NCBI GenBank assembly: GCA_019914995.1
Contig: CM034131.1
Coordinates: 8,030,501 to 8,094,500 of the forward strand
Source of the DNA: Acanthochlamys bracteata
Taxonomy: Eukaryota; Streptophyta; Magnoliopsida; Pandanales; Velloziaceae
DNA length: 64,000 nucleotides
Direction of reading: 5' to 3'
Made by a program: the position numbers and the translations under genes. Below, piece after piece: positions 1 through 12,394 of the stretch (within the stretch, counting starts at the first letter, position 1; the number at the start of each line of letters is the position of its first letter). Below the pieces are notes generated by a model. The model saw nothing but the letters and a program-made list of their open reading frames with translations. It searched no databases and was not told the origin of the DNA.

Positions 1-1803
1 AAAATTGAAATGTCCATGTAGCAATTCTGTTGATTTAGTTGTTAAAGTTGAGATGGAAAAACGACTTTGAAAGTAACTTCTTGTCGGAAGAAAGAGTCAA
101 ATCTCTTTTTACAAGTTTCAAATATTTTTTAGTTCTATTAGTTTGTGAACGAGCACTAACGAACTGAGGATTTGAGAAATTCATGAACTTAATTCTAGTG
201 TTGATGTATTATGACAAATTTGTAATTCGAGATCTGTACTTTAATTCTATAACGTACTGATGATTTATTTATGCCAAAAATATTATAAGAAAGTGAAACT
301 TGATTTTATTAAAATTTCTGATTAAAGACACATTCTTGTAGGGTTGGTGACAATTTGACAAGTAGGGATTGATACTGACACGACAATAACAAGTTTATAA
401 GAAAGTAATTGTATTCCTCGAAACTTGTGCTTATAGTTTTGGGAATGAATTATTGCAGGACATTTAATCACCGGGGTGAAATGAGCCATAGACATTTTTA
501 TAAAATGTTGTAATCCGTTACGAGATTAGCCACGGATATTGTAAAATCTTATTCTAAAATACTATTAAGTAAAGATAATATAAATCGAAGAACGCACGAA
601 GTGATAAATATTAATTACAATATAAATACTATATATTTAAGTAAATTATACTTATTATTTTAATATCAAAAATTTTATAATTATCGTATTGGAGCTATTA
701 ACGGTAACTATATTAAAGTAAGATTACTCTTAGCGAAGGCAACATCTTACATTAAGGGTGTGTTTATCTGTGGGTGAAGTAAGTCTTTTGCAAATCAATT
801 TTAAAAATAAAATTAAAAATATTTAATAAAAAATAAAATTATATATTAATTTAATATTTATTAATTAAAAAAATTTATTTTAATATATATATTTTTTTAT
901 ATTAAAAATGAGTTTAAAAAAATAAATTTAGGATATTAATAAACACGCTCATAATATGCTACTCAAAATATTCTAATAATTATAAATTTAATATGTGATT
1001 CATATTTGCACCGACAAAATGAAAAAGATCTGCTCATGATTGCATGAATATTCAATAAAGCATTATAAATGCGCCTGAGTTAAACTTTTCTCATTAGTTA
1101 AAAAATAAATATTAGTTTATAGGTATCTGAGAAAACACATAAGTCCATATAAATGTCAAAATGTAAGATATCATTTGAATGATTTTTATCGTACTAATAT
1201 ATAACAATTGCGAGCATGAAGAGAGGTGAAAAAAAATTCACTACATGCATTTTTCATATGGAAATATCAGAGTGAACTTTTTAGCATGTGGAAGGCTTAT
1301 TTTGTAAAATTGGCAAATGTCATAATATCTGTCACAATGAGAAAATAATATGAAAATTTTCAAAATTTTCTTTCTCCGTATCTTGATGTGAAAATTTATA
1401 GAAATAAAGAGAGAAGATAATTTGCGGTCTCGCTTCTACTAATTTCCACGTAAAAGAAAAACTCAGACTAAATAATTTTGCACAACGGTCCCTTTAGTTT
1501 AGTATTTTGCACAAATACATGAACCTTATTGCCTCTCAGATCTTCAATCATATAAATAGATTGAATTACATAATCTTTACATATTGTTATGTAATAATAT
1601 AGGGAGGGAAAATAAAATAAAGCAGGAAAACCTTTCTTGAGAAATTAAACCAAACATGCAAGAAGCCGAACCATAATCTAACTAAGAAATGTATGGATGA
1701 TATTAGACAGAAACTCAGTGCAACCTCAGCTGTACAAAGAAGCTGGAAGTAAACCTTGTCAACTTGATTTATCTTGAAGAAATTGACAAAATTTTAATTG
1801 GAT
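1..1803. other. AT-rich intergenic flank and probable 3' UTR of the NET1-type gene
   Basis: No credible coding region is seen. The sequence is strongly AT-rich, with stops in all frames. A MITE-like element lies at about 756-950 and is listed separately. The last few hundred bases before 1804 are less AT-biased and lie just beyond the stop codon of the minus-strand NET1-type gene, so they probably contain its 3' untranslated region. I could not place a polyadenylation site with confidence. Confidence 0.6.
756..950. repeat. MITE-like element, family A copy 1
   Basis: About 195 bp, almost pure A+T inside. It is bounded by an imperfect terminal inverted repeat: the left end reads GTGTGTTTAT, and the reverse complement of the right end reads GCGTGTTTAT. 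The interior contains the stretch AAAATTAAAAATATTTAATA followed by a run resembling ATAAAATTATATATTAATTT. The same interior recurs at 18820-19060 and 19591-19826. No coding capacity is present, which fits a non-autonomous DNA transposon. Family membership is inferred from shared sequence; I could not identify target-site duplications. Confidence 0.55.
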
Positions 1804-4800
1804 TCAGTCCACTGTAGAAGGCCTAGCGCATGCACAGAAACGAGACCTTCTCTCTCTCTGGTTTTCTTTCCATCCGTAAAGATAATCTTTCAGCATTACT
1901 CTTCTCCTCCTCTCCAGAGCTTTTGCCTTCTTGTACTTCTGCTCTTCCTCAAGCTTCAGCAAAATGTAGTGAATCTTCTGCAGCTCTAACTCTAACCTTG
2001 CAGTTTTCTCCGAGGCTCTCCTTGCACGTTCTGAAATATGTCTTCGACTTCTGTTTCCTGCTAGTATGTCTTTACCTTTTTCAAGGGAATTATCTGTGGA
2101 TGAACGATATCTTTCTGCCTTCCTCCTCAAACTGTCATTGAAGTTCATTAAATGCGAAATTGTGGATTCGGCCTCCTTCAACTGTGCCTTTGCCATCTCA
2201 AATTCTGAACTTGAAGCGTTGCTGCTAATATAAGAGTCTTCCATGTTTCTCTTCAGTTCCTCTGTGTTTGACTGAAGAAGAGAAAGCCTTTTGGCATCAG
2301 ATGCAAGCCTCTCGAGGACCTTCCTGTTCCACTCGCGTTGGCGTTCCTTAAATTTGGGGGTATCCAGTTTGTCAATGCTCAATTCCTTTTCCAGGACTCC
2401 AGAAGATGGGTGAATACTCCTTTCGCTCTTGACCCTTACAAGGGGGTTATCATGTCCCTTTTCCACATCCCACAAGTCAAACACCAGCTCATCATCCCCA
2501 GTACCTGGAATCACACTAGGTCCATATGAACTAATACTGCTTCCAAACGGAGACCTTGAAATATGGTCAAGAGGAATATCTTTCATTATTTCACCAGCTT
2601 TCACATCATAATTCTCAGAATCATCTTTTCGTGGGATGGAATGTATAACAGATTTTTCTTTGCCTGAACCTCCTTTAGATCTCAACAAGGCAATTTCTTT
2701 GTTTGCAGCTGCTAAGGTGGCATTGGATTCTATCCTTTCCTTGTACAAGAAAACCTTGGTGTCTAAAAGCATTTTCTGAAGTGCTTCCACCTTGTCGTGC
2801 AGCTTCTGCAACTTGAAAACTCCAGTAAGATGTGTGGCACTATGACTTTTACTTCTCTCTTCACTCTTCTTATCATTCTGCTAAATAAAATCAAACTACT
2901 TAAGGTACGAACAAGGTTAAAAAACATATGAACAAGCTGCTTAGACATATGCAGAAGAGAATCATCTTTTAATCAAGCTAGATTGTAGACTGACGTTATT
3001 TGGTTACTATAGTGCGAATGAATGCATGGTGTAATTTAGCTATCATGTTAGCAATGTCAAGACCTATCATTAACATACTGCTACTTCTCTATGATGCTTT
3101 CAAAAATAAAAGTATAAGGAATGCATATTGATCGTGCAAGGATGATGGAGCTAAGTTCTACTATTATACTTTAAATCAGAAAAAAATAAGTAAACAAAAA
3201 AAAAAAAACGAGCAGCAGTTAAATATTTTAAATCCGCAACCATATAATGATAATAGGAATACCTGGTCTTCTAGATTAGCTGCCGTATATGGCTGTGCCA
3301 TAGATAGAGTAATATCTTCCAGAGCAGCAATGCTTTTGTAAAGAGATGTAACAAGAGGAAGATAGCCATTTAAGTCAGCCTTCAGTTGCCTATTTTCTGT
3401 TTCAACGGCATTGAGCATGCTCTTCAACTCATCTATGTAACATTTGCTTGAAGCAATATCCCCAAGTAGTACTTGACGCTGTACCATAGCATGTATCTCA
3501 TAAATCATTAACAGCTCGACAAACTGTTCCTTAAACACTATGGCATTAACTTCAGACAACTGATGATCATAAAACAATGCTGCAAATTCCTGTTCACACT
3601 TTTGCATCTCAACTATTCCCTTGTTAAGTTGCAAATTATAATGCTCTTCCCTGATCTTGTGCTCTTCAAGCTTTTTAGATAGTTCTTTGTTCCTGGATTC
3701 TGCCGCCTCCAAACTTTTGCGAGTTATAAGCATATCCCCATCTTTCAGCATCAAGAGCCTTCTTCCTGAATCCACCTCAAGATGCAACTGATTACAGCTG
3801 TTTCTGGCTTCAGAAAGATTTACTTCTAAGCTGGCAATTGACTCCTTTAGGCTAATATTTTCAACTTCTAATGACCCCAGTCTTTCATTCATCTGTCTGA
3901 TCTGGTGGTTAAGGCTGCTTTTGGCATTATGAAGAGAGCTCAGATCTGTCATCAATGCTTCCAGTTGTAACACTTTCTCAGCATTATAATTCTTAAATAT
4001 CACATAAAGGTTTTCCAAGTTTACGACTTCCTCAAGGATAAGAGTGTTGCTTTGTTCTAGCATGTTCTTCGTCTCCCTAGTGTCGAGTAATTCCTTAGAC
4101 AAAGAGTGATTGGTGCCAAGCAATGAATCATGAACTTCTTCTAAATCTGACAGACGGAGGGCGAGTGCATCCTTTTCAGCTGCTAGTTCTTCCAATCTCT
4201 CATTGCTAGAGAATAAATCCTGCTTTAACTGTCCATTGGCAGCTAAGAACTCCTCACAATTTCTTTGCACCAACTCCAACTCTTCTGCTTTTGATTTAGA
4301 GTCCTTCTCAAGAACCTCCTTCTCTAACTCCAGGCTTGCCATGTCTAGACCAAACTGCTTTAGAAATGTTGAAAGGACAGCTTTCTCAAGAATTAGGCAT
4401 TCATTTTCATCATGAGCATGAGAAATAGTACTGACCAAGTGTCTAATTTCACACAGAATTAGATGGAGAAGTGACTCATCAGCACTAGAATCTGGGAACT
4501 GACCATCCAAGCTGATGTTGAGTGCCGCAAGTATTAAATGAACCCCTTCTGTCATCTTTTCATTCTGCTTCAACATTATATCTATCTTTTCTTCGAGTAA
4601 GAGGTGCTCCTCTTCAAGCTTGGAGATTCTCTGCTCGGCAGACTTTGATTTTTCCAGAAGTTTCTGGCATTCCTTTGAAAGAATAAAGTTTGTATCTTTA
4701 ATGTCAGATAGATGGCTTTGCAAGATAAAACTTTCAATCTGAGCACTTATGCTTTTCTCCTCTTCAAGCTTAATGTTCTCCTCCTTCACTCTGACATCCT

Positions 4801-7452
4801 CTTGTAGGACAACAATTTGGCTTTCTAAAGTCGCAAATCTGCTATGATTTGACTGTGCCAGCGATTCATTCTCCAGCTTTTCTTGCTTTAATAAATCTTG
4901 CAACTCTTGAACCTGATGAACGCTAGAGTCTTTTTCCTTTTCTAACTGGAGATGTTTATTTTGTAACTCTGCATACATTCTCTCCATGTTTCCTAGACTC
5001 CTAGTAACATCCTGTACCTAATATCAGAACAGGAATAACAATTAGTTTGGTAAACGAGGCAACGAGTGGAAGACATGAAAATTCTAAATGATTGATTAAA
5101 AGATTGAAGTCGCTAAGGATAAAAAAAGAGTATGTACCTGAATAACATGAGCATGAAAATCTAAACGATTGCTTAAAAGATTGAAGTCGCTAGGGAAAGA
5201 ATAAAAAGAGTATGTACCTGAATAACAAGAGCATTCTTTTCAGTTAGAAGTTCAGATTTTTTATCAGAAAGAGACTCGTGAGATTCTTCCAAGCCTTTCA
5301 GCTTTCCGTTCAGGCGCACAAGATCTGTGTTGACATCAAAAAGAGAGTTCTCCAGAAAGTTGTTTTTGTCAATAAGCTGATCCATATTTTTTGAAATACT
5401 CTCCACCTGTGAGAGCAGCTCAGCCTTTTCAGCTATACGAGCAGAGATCTTGCCATGCAGAGACTCAAATGACTGTTCAAGCAGCTTTACCCTCTCCCTC
5501 AATCTGTCAATCTCGCTATTTGCATCCGCGAAGGAAATTTCCAAGACTGCATTTCTCACTGATATTTTCTCCATATTTTCCAAATGAAGGTTTTTTTCAT
5601 CCTCATTCTTCTTGCATAACTTTTTCAGTTCAACATTTCCATCTTGCAGTTCCTTTACCATCTCATGAAGAGAAGCCACATTTGAGTTCACTGCTTCTAT
5701 CTGCTTTGTGAGCCCAAGGTGTCTCTCTTTTAAGTTATGTTTGTGGTATTGAAGAAATGAGATTTTTTCCTGAAGAAACTTCGTTTCTCCCTCGTGCAGT
5801 ACAACTTCAGTTTGAAGATTTTTTATTTTGGAAGCACTTTCCTCCTTAAGCAGCCTAAGTTCTCCCTCTAAAGACTTCATCATGGCATCATTTTGATTCT
5901 TTAACTCCTCTTGTGCATGAGAGATCTCTGCCTCACGGCTCAATACGCGTTCCAGGAATTGCTGGTACTCAAGTAAAGCTTTTTCCTTCTCAGAACCTAA
6001 TCTTGAAAGGGTATCTTGCAGTCTTTGGACTTCCATTGCTGCTCCATCTGCACGGACAGACTCTGAAGTAATTTGCTTCTTCAGATTCTGATTCTCCTCT
6101 AACAAACGAGAAACTTCTTCTTGCAAAGACTTTAACTCATCACACCTGTCAGAGGTTTCATTATTCTGATGTTCCTGCATTACATGTGACTTAATCACAT
6201 GGGTTTGTTCCACATGATCATTAAGGCCTCCCTTTGGACTCCTTCCAAAATTCTTCCCCTTTCTTTTACTAGAATCATCAGAATCAAAATCCAATTTGGT
6301 GCCTTGGAGCATCTCAGGAGTATAAGGCTCTGGCTCATGGGTAGACGATCCAGATGGCGACTCATCAGGTAGCATCAACGGCACCTGGTCAGGGAATGCT
6401 TCTGCCATTGTATGATGAGCTTGACGTAGAGCTCCAGTTGCATGATCATATCTTTCTGCTAAAGCACGGTATGCTCTGTAAAACTCTTCGACCAATTTAA
6501 TTAGCTCAGGTCGTTTTCTGTAGTACATTTCTGCTCTCTTTCTGAATGAATCAGCATCTTCCTCTATAAGCTTAAGCATTGCCTTTACCTTCGTGTCCAT
6601 ATCTGTTTTGGGAAACATAAATGTAAGGGAAAGCTGAATACATAGCGCTGAAGTCATGCATTCAGTCAAATGACAAACTTTAGAGCCACAAAGCTGCCAA
6701 GTAATATTTCAACCAAGGAACAAAAAACTAAACCGTGAATTCCTCAAACATATTCTCAAACTCTTACACCTCATGAAGAAGCAGGAAGATTCTTTGAAAA
6801 ATAACAACTTGAAAAAACTCTCAAAAATAAACCATCAACTGAATACTATATGCCTTACTTGGGTGAGCTTGTTTATTTCAACGATTTTCGAGATTTTAAA
6901 CCTCATTCTCTAATAGTTCTGCAATTATCTTATGGCACATTCTGACTTGCTGCTAGTATTCTGCTGTATAAAGATGTGCAGTGACATAAACAATGGGAAG
7001 AACTTGCAAACAAGTTTCATCTTAGGGCACGCCTCCTCTATGCCATTAGTCCAACAGGAATTAGGTAAAAGAGCCATCGATAGAAACTTCAAGCACAACT
7101 ATGAATCAACTTATATCATATATCAATGGTATTACCCATAGATAAAAATAAAAAGAAGACTAAGTATTTTGAACCTTCTAAAATCCTGAAAAAAACATAA
7201 TCCTCCTTACAACTGCCTAAGCATCTTAAAAGAAGTAGGACAGCATTACTCTTTTGCTTATTCAATAGAATGCATGATACCAAGTGAGCCGCTAGTTCCT
7301 TAAAGAAAAGGTGATAAGAAACAAAAAAGATAAGAGTCAGAATAAATACCAGTAAGGTTCTCATGAAGCCACTTAGAATTCTTGGGGCTAATATGGCTAT
7401 CCCACCACCAAGAATACCTTCTTTTTGAATCCGCATGGGTCAATGTTGCCAT
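1804..7452 (-). CDS. NET1: NETWORKED 1-type (NET1/KIP1-like) actin-binding protein, four coding exons
   Basis: Coding exons on the minus strand are 7452-7350, 6602-5218, 5017-3263 and 2880-1804. They sum to 4320 nt, giving 1439 residues in one frame. Residues 10-105 form the NAB actin-binding domain: [18 protein letters not shown], then [19 protein letters not shown] and [19 protein letters not shown]. The rest is almost entirely coiled coil. The C-terminus ends in a basic segment with RFCACARPS, typical of NET1 members. NET1 proteins link actin filaments to membranes, including plasmodesmata in Arabidopsis. The start gives the family N-terminus [17 protein letters not shown] and exon 1 joins exon 2 with a split Asp codon. 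A leader intron runs from donor 8264 to acceptor 7578. The protein is somewhat shorter than Arabidopsis NET1A, about 1700 residues as I recall. The exon 3 and 4 acceptors each have an alternative within 3-6 nt. Confidence 0.92.
5078..5234 (-). repeat. Tandem duplication of about 80 bp across the NET1 exon 2 / intron 2 boundary
   Basis: Two adjacent imperfect copies (about 5078-5153 and 5154-5234) share GATTGAAGTCGCTA, then AAAAAGAGTATGTACCTGAA, then GAGCAT at matching positions. The copy nearer the exon carries the real exon end and donor (CAG|GTACAT, exon end at 5218). The second copy repeats the same exon tail and donor at 5138, 80 nt further into the intron. Using the second donor would run through an in-frame stop near 5173. 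It therefore looks like a decoy or remnant donor. Confidence 0.85.
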
Positions 7453-8590
7453 GACTCCAACAAAAAAAGAGAATCAAGATATCTTCTTGTGGGATTAGAC
7501 AAAGAGATTAGATCATGCACCCAAAATAAAAGTAGGTGATATGTCCAGATCAGAAATAGCAGCTGAATTTGGCTAACCTGCAATTTATCAGATGGCCAAT
7601 GAAGTTTAGTTTTAGAAAGTTGAAATCAATAACCAAACACATTAATTTGCCAAAAAACTGAAATGCGACTGGATGTTTGTAGTTCAAATTGCATAGAATA
7701 TCAAGTATGTTGTTGTCGTGTTTTTGTTGCTGTTGTTGTATCAAATAATCATATCGTACTCTGTCTTTACTTGCAGTTCCATACAATCAAAGATAAACTA
7801 CTAGATGATCAAATCAAGGAAAGAAATTGCCTTGTAAATTGGGTCTAGTTCAAATGACAAGAAGTACCTTTTGTTCCAAAGCTAACCAAAACACAAAATC
7901 AAACAGCATAGAAACAACAGTAGAACTTTCTGGGTTCTATCGAACTCCACAAAAGGGTAAAAAAAATCTCTCTCAGCAGGCCGAAGACAGCAGGCACCAT
8001 CAAAATCAAACTCATCCACAAAGGAAGGAAGAATAAAATACCAATCTTTCCATAGAAAATACATAACTTTACCGATCAAATCCTGCGATTTTCAATCATA
8101 TCCACCAAAACCAAGGAAGAAATATTTGTAAAAGTCAGAAGCAATCTTTCCAGTGCAAAATTGAGGATTGTAGGCGATCAGATTCTAAGCATAATCAATC
8201 AGTCAAACTACTAAATTAACAACAAAGAAAAAACTAATGATCAGATGAAAAGATGACAGCATACCTAAGAATAAAACTCAAGCAGCTGCACCAACAAAAG
8301 ATCCAGCTGCTCCAACGCCTATACTCAACCCATCTTCACAAAAAACAACTCTTCTTCGTTCATTCTGTATTTCTCTCCAATCTCAGCTTAATCGAATAAT
8401 GTTTTCTGTGGGTAAGCTGTAGAAAGAGGAAAGCTGAAGAAGAAAAAACTAGAAACAAGAACAACACCGAAAGGCGTAGTCGCCCCAAAAAGCTAAGAGC
8501 GACAGAATGGAAAAGTAGAAATCGAAAACAAAAGACAGAAATAAAGAAAGAAAATTTGTTGTATTGGTGTCAGTAGAGTCTTGGAGAATT
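7453..8590 (-). promoter_or_regulatory. 5' leader (with intron) and proximal promoter of the NET1-type gene
   Basis: No protein is encoded. Reading on the minus strand, a leader exon seems to end at 8265 with donor AG|GTATGC, and the next leader exon starts at 7577 after TTGCAG and runs into the ATG at 7452. A two-codon upstream ORF (ATG ATC TAA) lies in that second leader exon. The region around 8330-8600 is rich in C/T tracts on the minus strand, as is common near plant transcription starts. The exact start site is not determined. Confidence 0.55.
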
Positions 8591-11376
8591 TTCTTTTTCC
8601 TTTTCTAATTCTCTTCTTTTCCTCTTTCTTTGATTTGATTTTTTACTTAACAGTTTCTGGATTAGCAGTTTTGCTGCAGTGATGATGAATTGATAGCGAA
8701 CGAATCCAGCAATGCGTTTACATTTTTATTTTTTAACTTTTTTTAACTGATTTGAAGAATTTGTAATTGGATTTGTTTTCTTTTATGAGTTCACTTAATA
8801 ACCATGTAATCTGAAAAAACTTAATACAGAAAACCTAACTAATAAAGGTTCCACGTCGGACATTTTATGTTGGCATATAGATATCGTTTGAAATTATTTA
8901 AAATAAATTTCTATTTGAAAATTTTCAAAAATAAGTTTATTTTATCAAAGAAATAACAAATATTATATTAAATGTTTAAAAAAATTTAGATTACTTAAAA
9001 AATTATTTAAAATAAAGAGAATTTTAAAACGTTCACATAGATGTGTGCGCTCGTTTTTTATGCTGAGAAATATTAGGGAATAAATTTTGGGGGAATAATA
9101 TTTTGAAGGTTTTGAACTTTTAATTATTTAGTGTAATAAGGTAAAATAATATTTGGGAAAAGCATCGGTGCTGTGGTGTCTGTGTGCTGTTTATTTGTGT
9201 GCGAGAGAGAGAAGAGAGTAAAAAATGAGAAACGTCAAATTTGTTGCAAGGAGATTTTAAGTAGATTATTTCATTCATTAATTACATTTTATTGCTTATT
9301 TTCGGAATAAATAACTTTATATATTTCCTAATAAGCCTAAATCCTCTTATTTAATTCTAGCTAACTGTAAACATTCATTTAAATTTCGAAAGAAAAGAAT
9401 CCTTACTTTCGCAATGAAGGCTGTTTTAGTTAACTGAAAAAAGTGAACAATCTTAATTACACAACGATTTATCAAAAATAACATTTTTATGTTTTAGAAA
9501 CAGTTTAAGATTCCCAATTTTTACTACTTAGAAATATTATAATCAAAGAAAAGAAAGGAAACAACAAATACGATCTTGGAAAAAATCTTGTTAAACTCTT
9601 AAGAACGAAGTTTAGAGAACATCTTATATTTATAACTCAAAACTAAACAATAGATATATCTATTTAAAAGAACTCCAAAGTTTGAGGCATTGTGACATTA
9701 TTTTTATACAGAGCGTATTCTTTTTTATTCTTATTGACACATTCTTTTACTAAAAACTTACACTCAATTAAAATTAAACTTAATTTCAATAATATTATTT
9801 ACAATAACTTATATTTAAAAATATATTTTTTAATATTTTATCTGTTAAAAGAATATACTCATAACTATATAGATGTAGTTGTATTTGTTTTCATTTCTAG
9901 TTGCTCTCTTTTACACAAATGCTTGAAGCTAAAAACTTCTTAATGTGAAGGGCCACCTAATTTTAATCCACCATACATACATTCTGCGTTACTTCAACGC
10001 CAACTCTTCAAGTTTCTAACACACCACACACGTTTTAGTTTTTCAAAGAATCTCTATTGCTAATCTAATCTAAAATTTTACATAGAAACAAAGGCAGGCA
10101 ATTCAAATAATGCTTCGCTGAGGATTAATGTGCTTAGCCAAACTTTAACCAACCAATAAGAAGAAAATAAGCTTTGGTCGGTGCAGATGTTAATTAATGG
10201 AAATTCTAAATTTCTCTTTAGTGGCTGTAGTCAAATAGTGAACGTAATTGATGTATGAAAAACATGTATAAGTAACTAGATATGTCATGATAAGATAATA
10301 ATGCAACCTGCTATTGTGATTCATGTTTAAGAAACACAAGCCAACAGCATTCAGAACCAACAACCCTGGCAGGCACAAACTGCTTCATTTCACTTCTAGT
10401 CTTCTGCAACAGATAAGAACTAATAATTCAAACAAGGAAGATATGGTTAGTCGGTCACCGACCTGCCGCCATCTTCTTGGAATTATGTGTTGAATTATTT
10501 TATCATCGAATTTTACTTTGGTCTTCAAATTTAAGTTGAGTTATATCATATATTTTGCTTACTATTTCGAACTCTAGTCTTGCGATAAATTTCACTTTTA
10601 TTTAAAAAAATTTCAAGATTGGTTCATGTATTTCGATTACTTCAAACTTATTTTTTTACCATATTTTTTTTTTCTAATATTTATTTTTGAAAATTTGTTT
10701 CTTTAAATATTCTTTCATGTTATTACAACACGCTCTAGAACTGAAAGAATTCTTTTTTCTTGTCTGCAGTATAGAAACTTTTGCATTGGCACCACGATCA
10801 GTAACCATGCCTATTTCTTATCACGACAAGTCCCGTTACAAGTTCTACGAGAGCTAGAAGATGACAAACCAAAATCTTGCAAAATCCTTCAAAACAGAAG
10901 CAAGTCATGTACATAGCCGCATGTCAATTATTGGCAAAGAGTAGTTCTTGTGTTAATAAATTTAAGAAAAATTTCAACTCTTATCTTCTGTACTTTAGCT
11001 AAAGATTGATTGTAGGAACGTATGACGGTGGTCATAATACTTTTTCAAATAAAAATATTTTTATTTTATTTTAAAAATATAAAATTTTATTTTTATATAA
11101 ATAATAATAATAAATAAATAATAAAAATAAATGCACAAAAGTTTTTTATTATTTTTATTTTTAAATAAATTTTATAAAAAATTATAAAATTTAATTTGAA
11201 AATATGAAATTAATAAAAATATATTTTTTTAAACTGCCAGCCAACGATTAAAAAAATTGCAAATCACATATATGAACATTTTGGAGAGAGCATGCAACCT
11301 GGCTTTCTCAATTTCAATGATTGTCATCCTCAACTAACTATACGTAGGCTATAGGTGTCATTAGCTTCTAAGCACT
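8591..11376. other. Intergenic spacer between the NET1 promoter and the 3' side of the CXC gene
   Basis: I see no gene. The stretch is AT-rich with short unsupported ORFs only. It holds a purine microsatellite-like tract (GAGAGAGAGAAGAGAG near 9201-9217), a near-palindromic DRE-like motif at 10450-10462, and an AT-rich block at about 11036-11250 that resembles the MITE-like elements but lacks clear ends. Confidence 0.5.
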
Positions 11377-11582
11377 AAGAGGACGTTTGATTTTGCATTT
11401 TTTTAACAAAATTTTTTAATTTTTAATTATATATTTTTTAATATATATTTTATAAATATTTAAAAAATTTATTTAAAATTTTAAAAAATATATAAAATTT
11501 TACTTAATAAAATTTTTATTTTTTATTTTTTAGAAATAAAAAAATAAAAAAAAATTATTTTATAAGCACTTTTAAACGTCTT
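11377..11582. repeat. MITE-like element, family B copy 1
   Basis: About 205 bp with near-matching inverted ends. The left end reads GGACGTTTGA; the reverse complement of the right end reads AAGACGTTTAAAAGTGC. The interior carries TTTTTTAATATATATTTT, then ATAAATATTTAAAAAATTTA, also present in the copies at 54684-54912 and 57873-58107. It has no coding capacity. The call rests on shared interior and end motif; target-site duplications were not resolved. Confidence 0.6.
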
Positions 11583-12394
11583 ATCATTCTCTAAAGCATT
11601 GTCCCAGGTTCACAATCCCAAGAAGTTAATTTAGGTTGAAAAAAAATTCTATAGGTAAAGCAAAGCTACTACGAGTGACAATCGTATGACAGTAGCAAGC
11701 TTTTACTGAGCTTCTTCACGCTTCAGCCTACTGAATGCATACTCAAATCCCAGTATGTCACAGACTTCAAACCCTCTGCAGTTATATTGGGAGAAGAAAA
11801 AACAGCAGCAGAAAGATTGAAAAGAAAGGCTGCAAAACAAACAACTCCGACCATTACCCCTACCCCTTTCACAAAACAATGCGTGTTTCTACACGTACAT
11901 GTCAACGGCAGCTTGCAAAAGATTCCAATACGTAAATAAACCATGAAGATGGGGCAAAAGATACATAAACATAAGCAAGTGCGACGGAGCTCTAACTTGG
12001 GGAAATCAAGGGTTTACTTGATTCTACACTAACAGCTCTAAAATAAAGTAGAGAACTGTCAAACTTTACAAATATAAAGTGGGATATCGTGTAAAGAAAT
12101 ATAAGGGAAATATATAAAGAAATTCCAGGAAAAGGACCGTAGACTACAGCTAGATAACAAGCACTAGCATGACAGCCACAACTTACATTACTGTACGGTT
12201 TGATGCTTTGTCTCACAAAGACACGCCTCTAATAAGCTTCTTATACAGCAATTTTGCTGAAGCAAATGAACATAAATATATATAACCATGCCATCTGCCA
12301 ACCAGACCTGAAAAAAGTGATTCACGTATAAGAAGACTACTACAGCGGAAGTTTAAAACTATTTCAGAGATGTGGTTGGGATACCTCAACTTAG
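11583..12394 (-). other. 3' flank and probable 3' UTR of the CXC-domain gene
   Basis: No coding region is supported. The stop codon of the minus-strand CXC gene is at 12395-12397, so the bases just below it are its probable 3' UTR. Sequence composition from about 11690 to 12394 is less AT-biased than the repeat to its left, which fits transcribed sequence. No clear poly(A) signal position is claimed. Confidence 0.45.

Noticed and set aside
7116-7436. 106-codon minus-strand ORF
   Set aside because: Out-of-frame reading of the first NET1 coding exon and the adjoining intron. The NAB-domain frame starting at 7452 is the real one.
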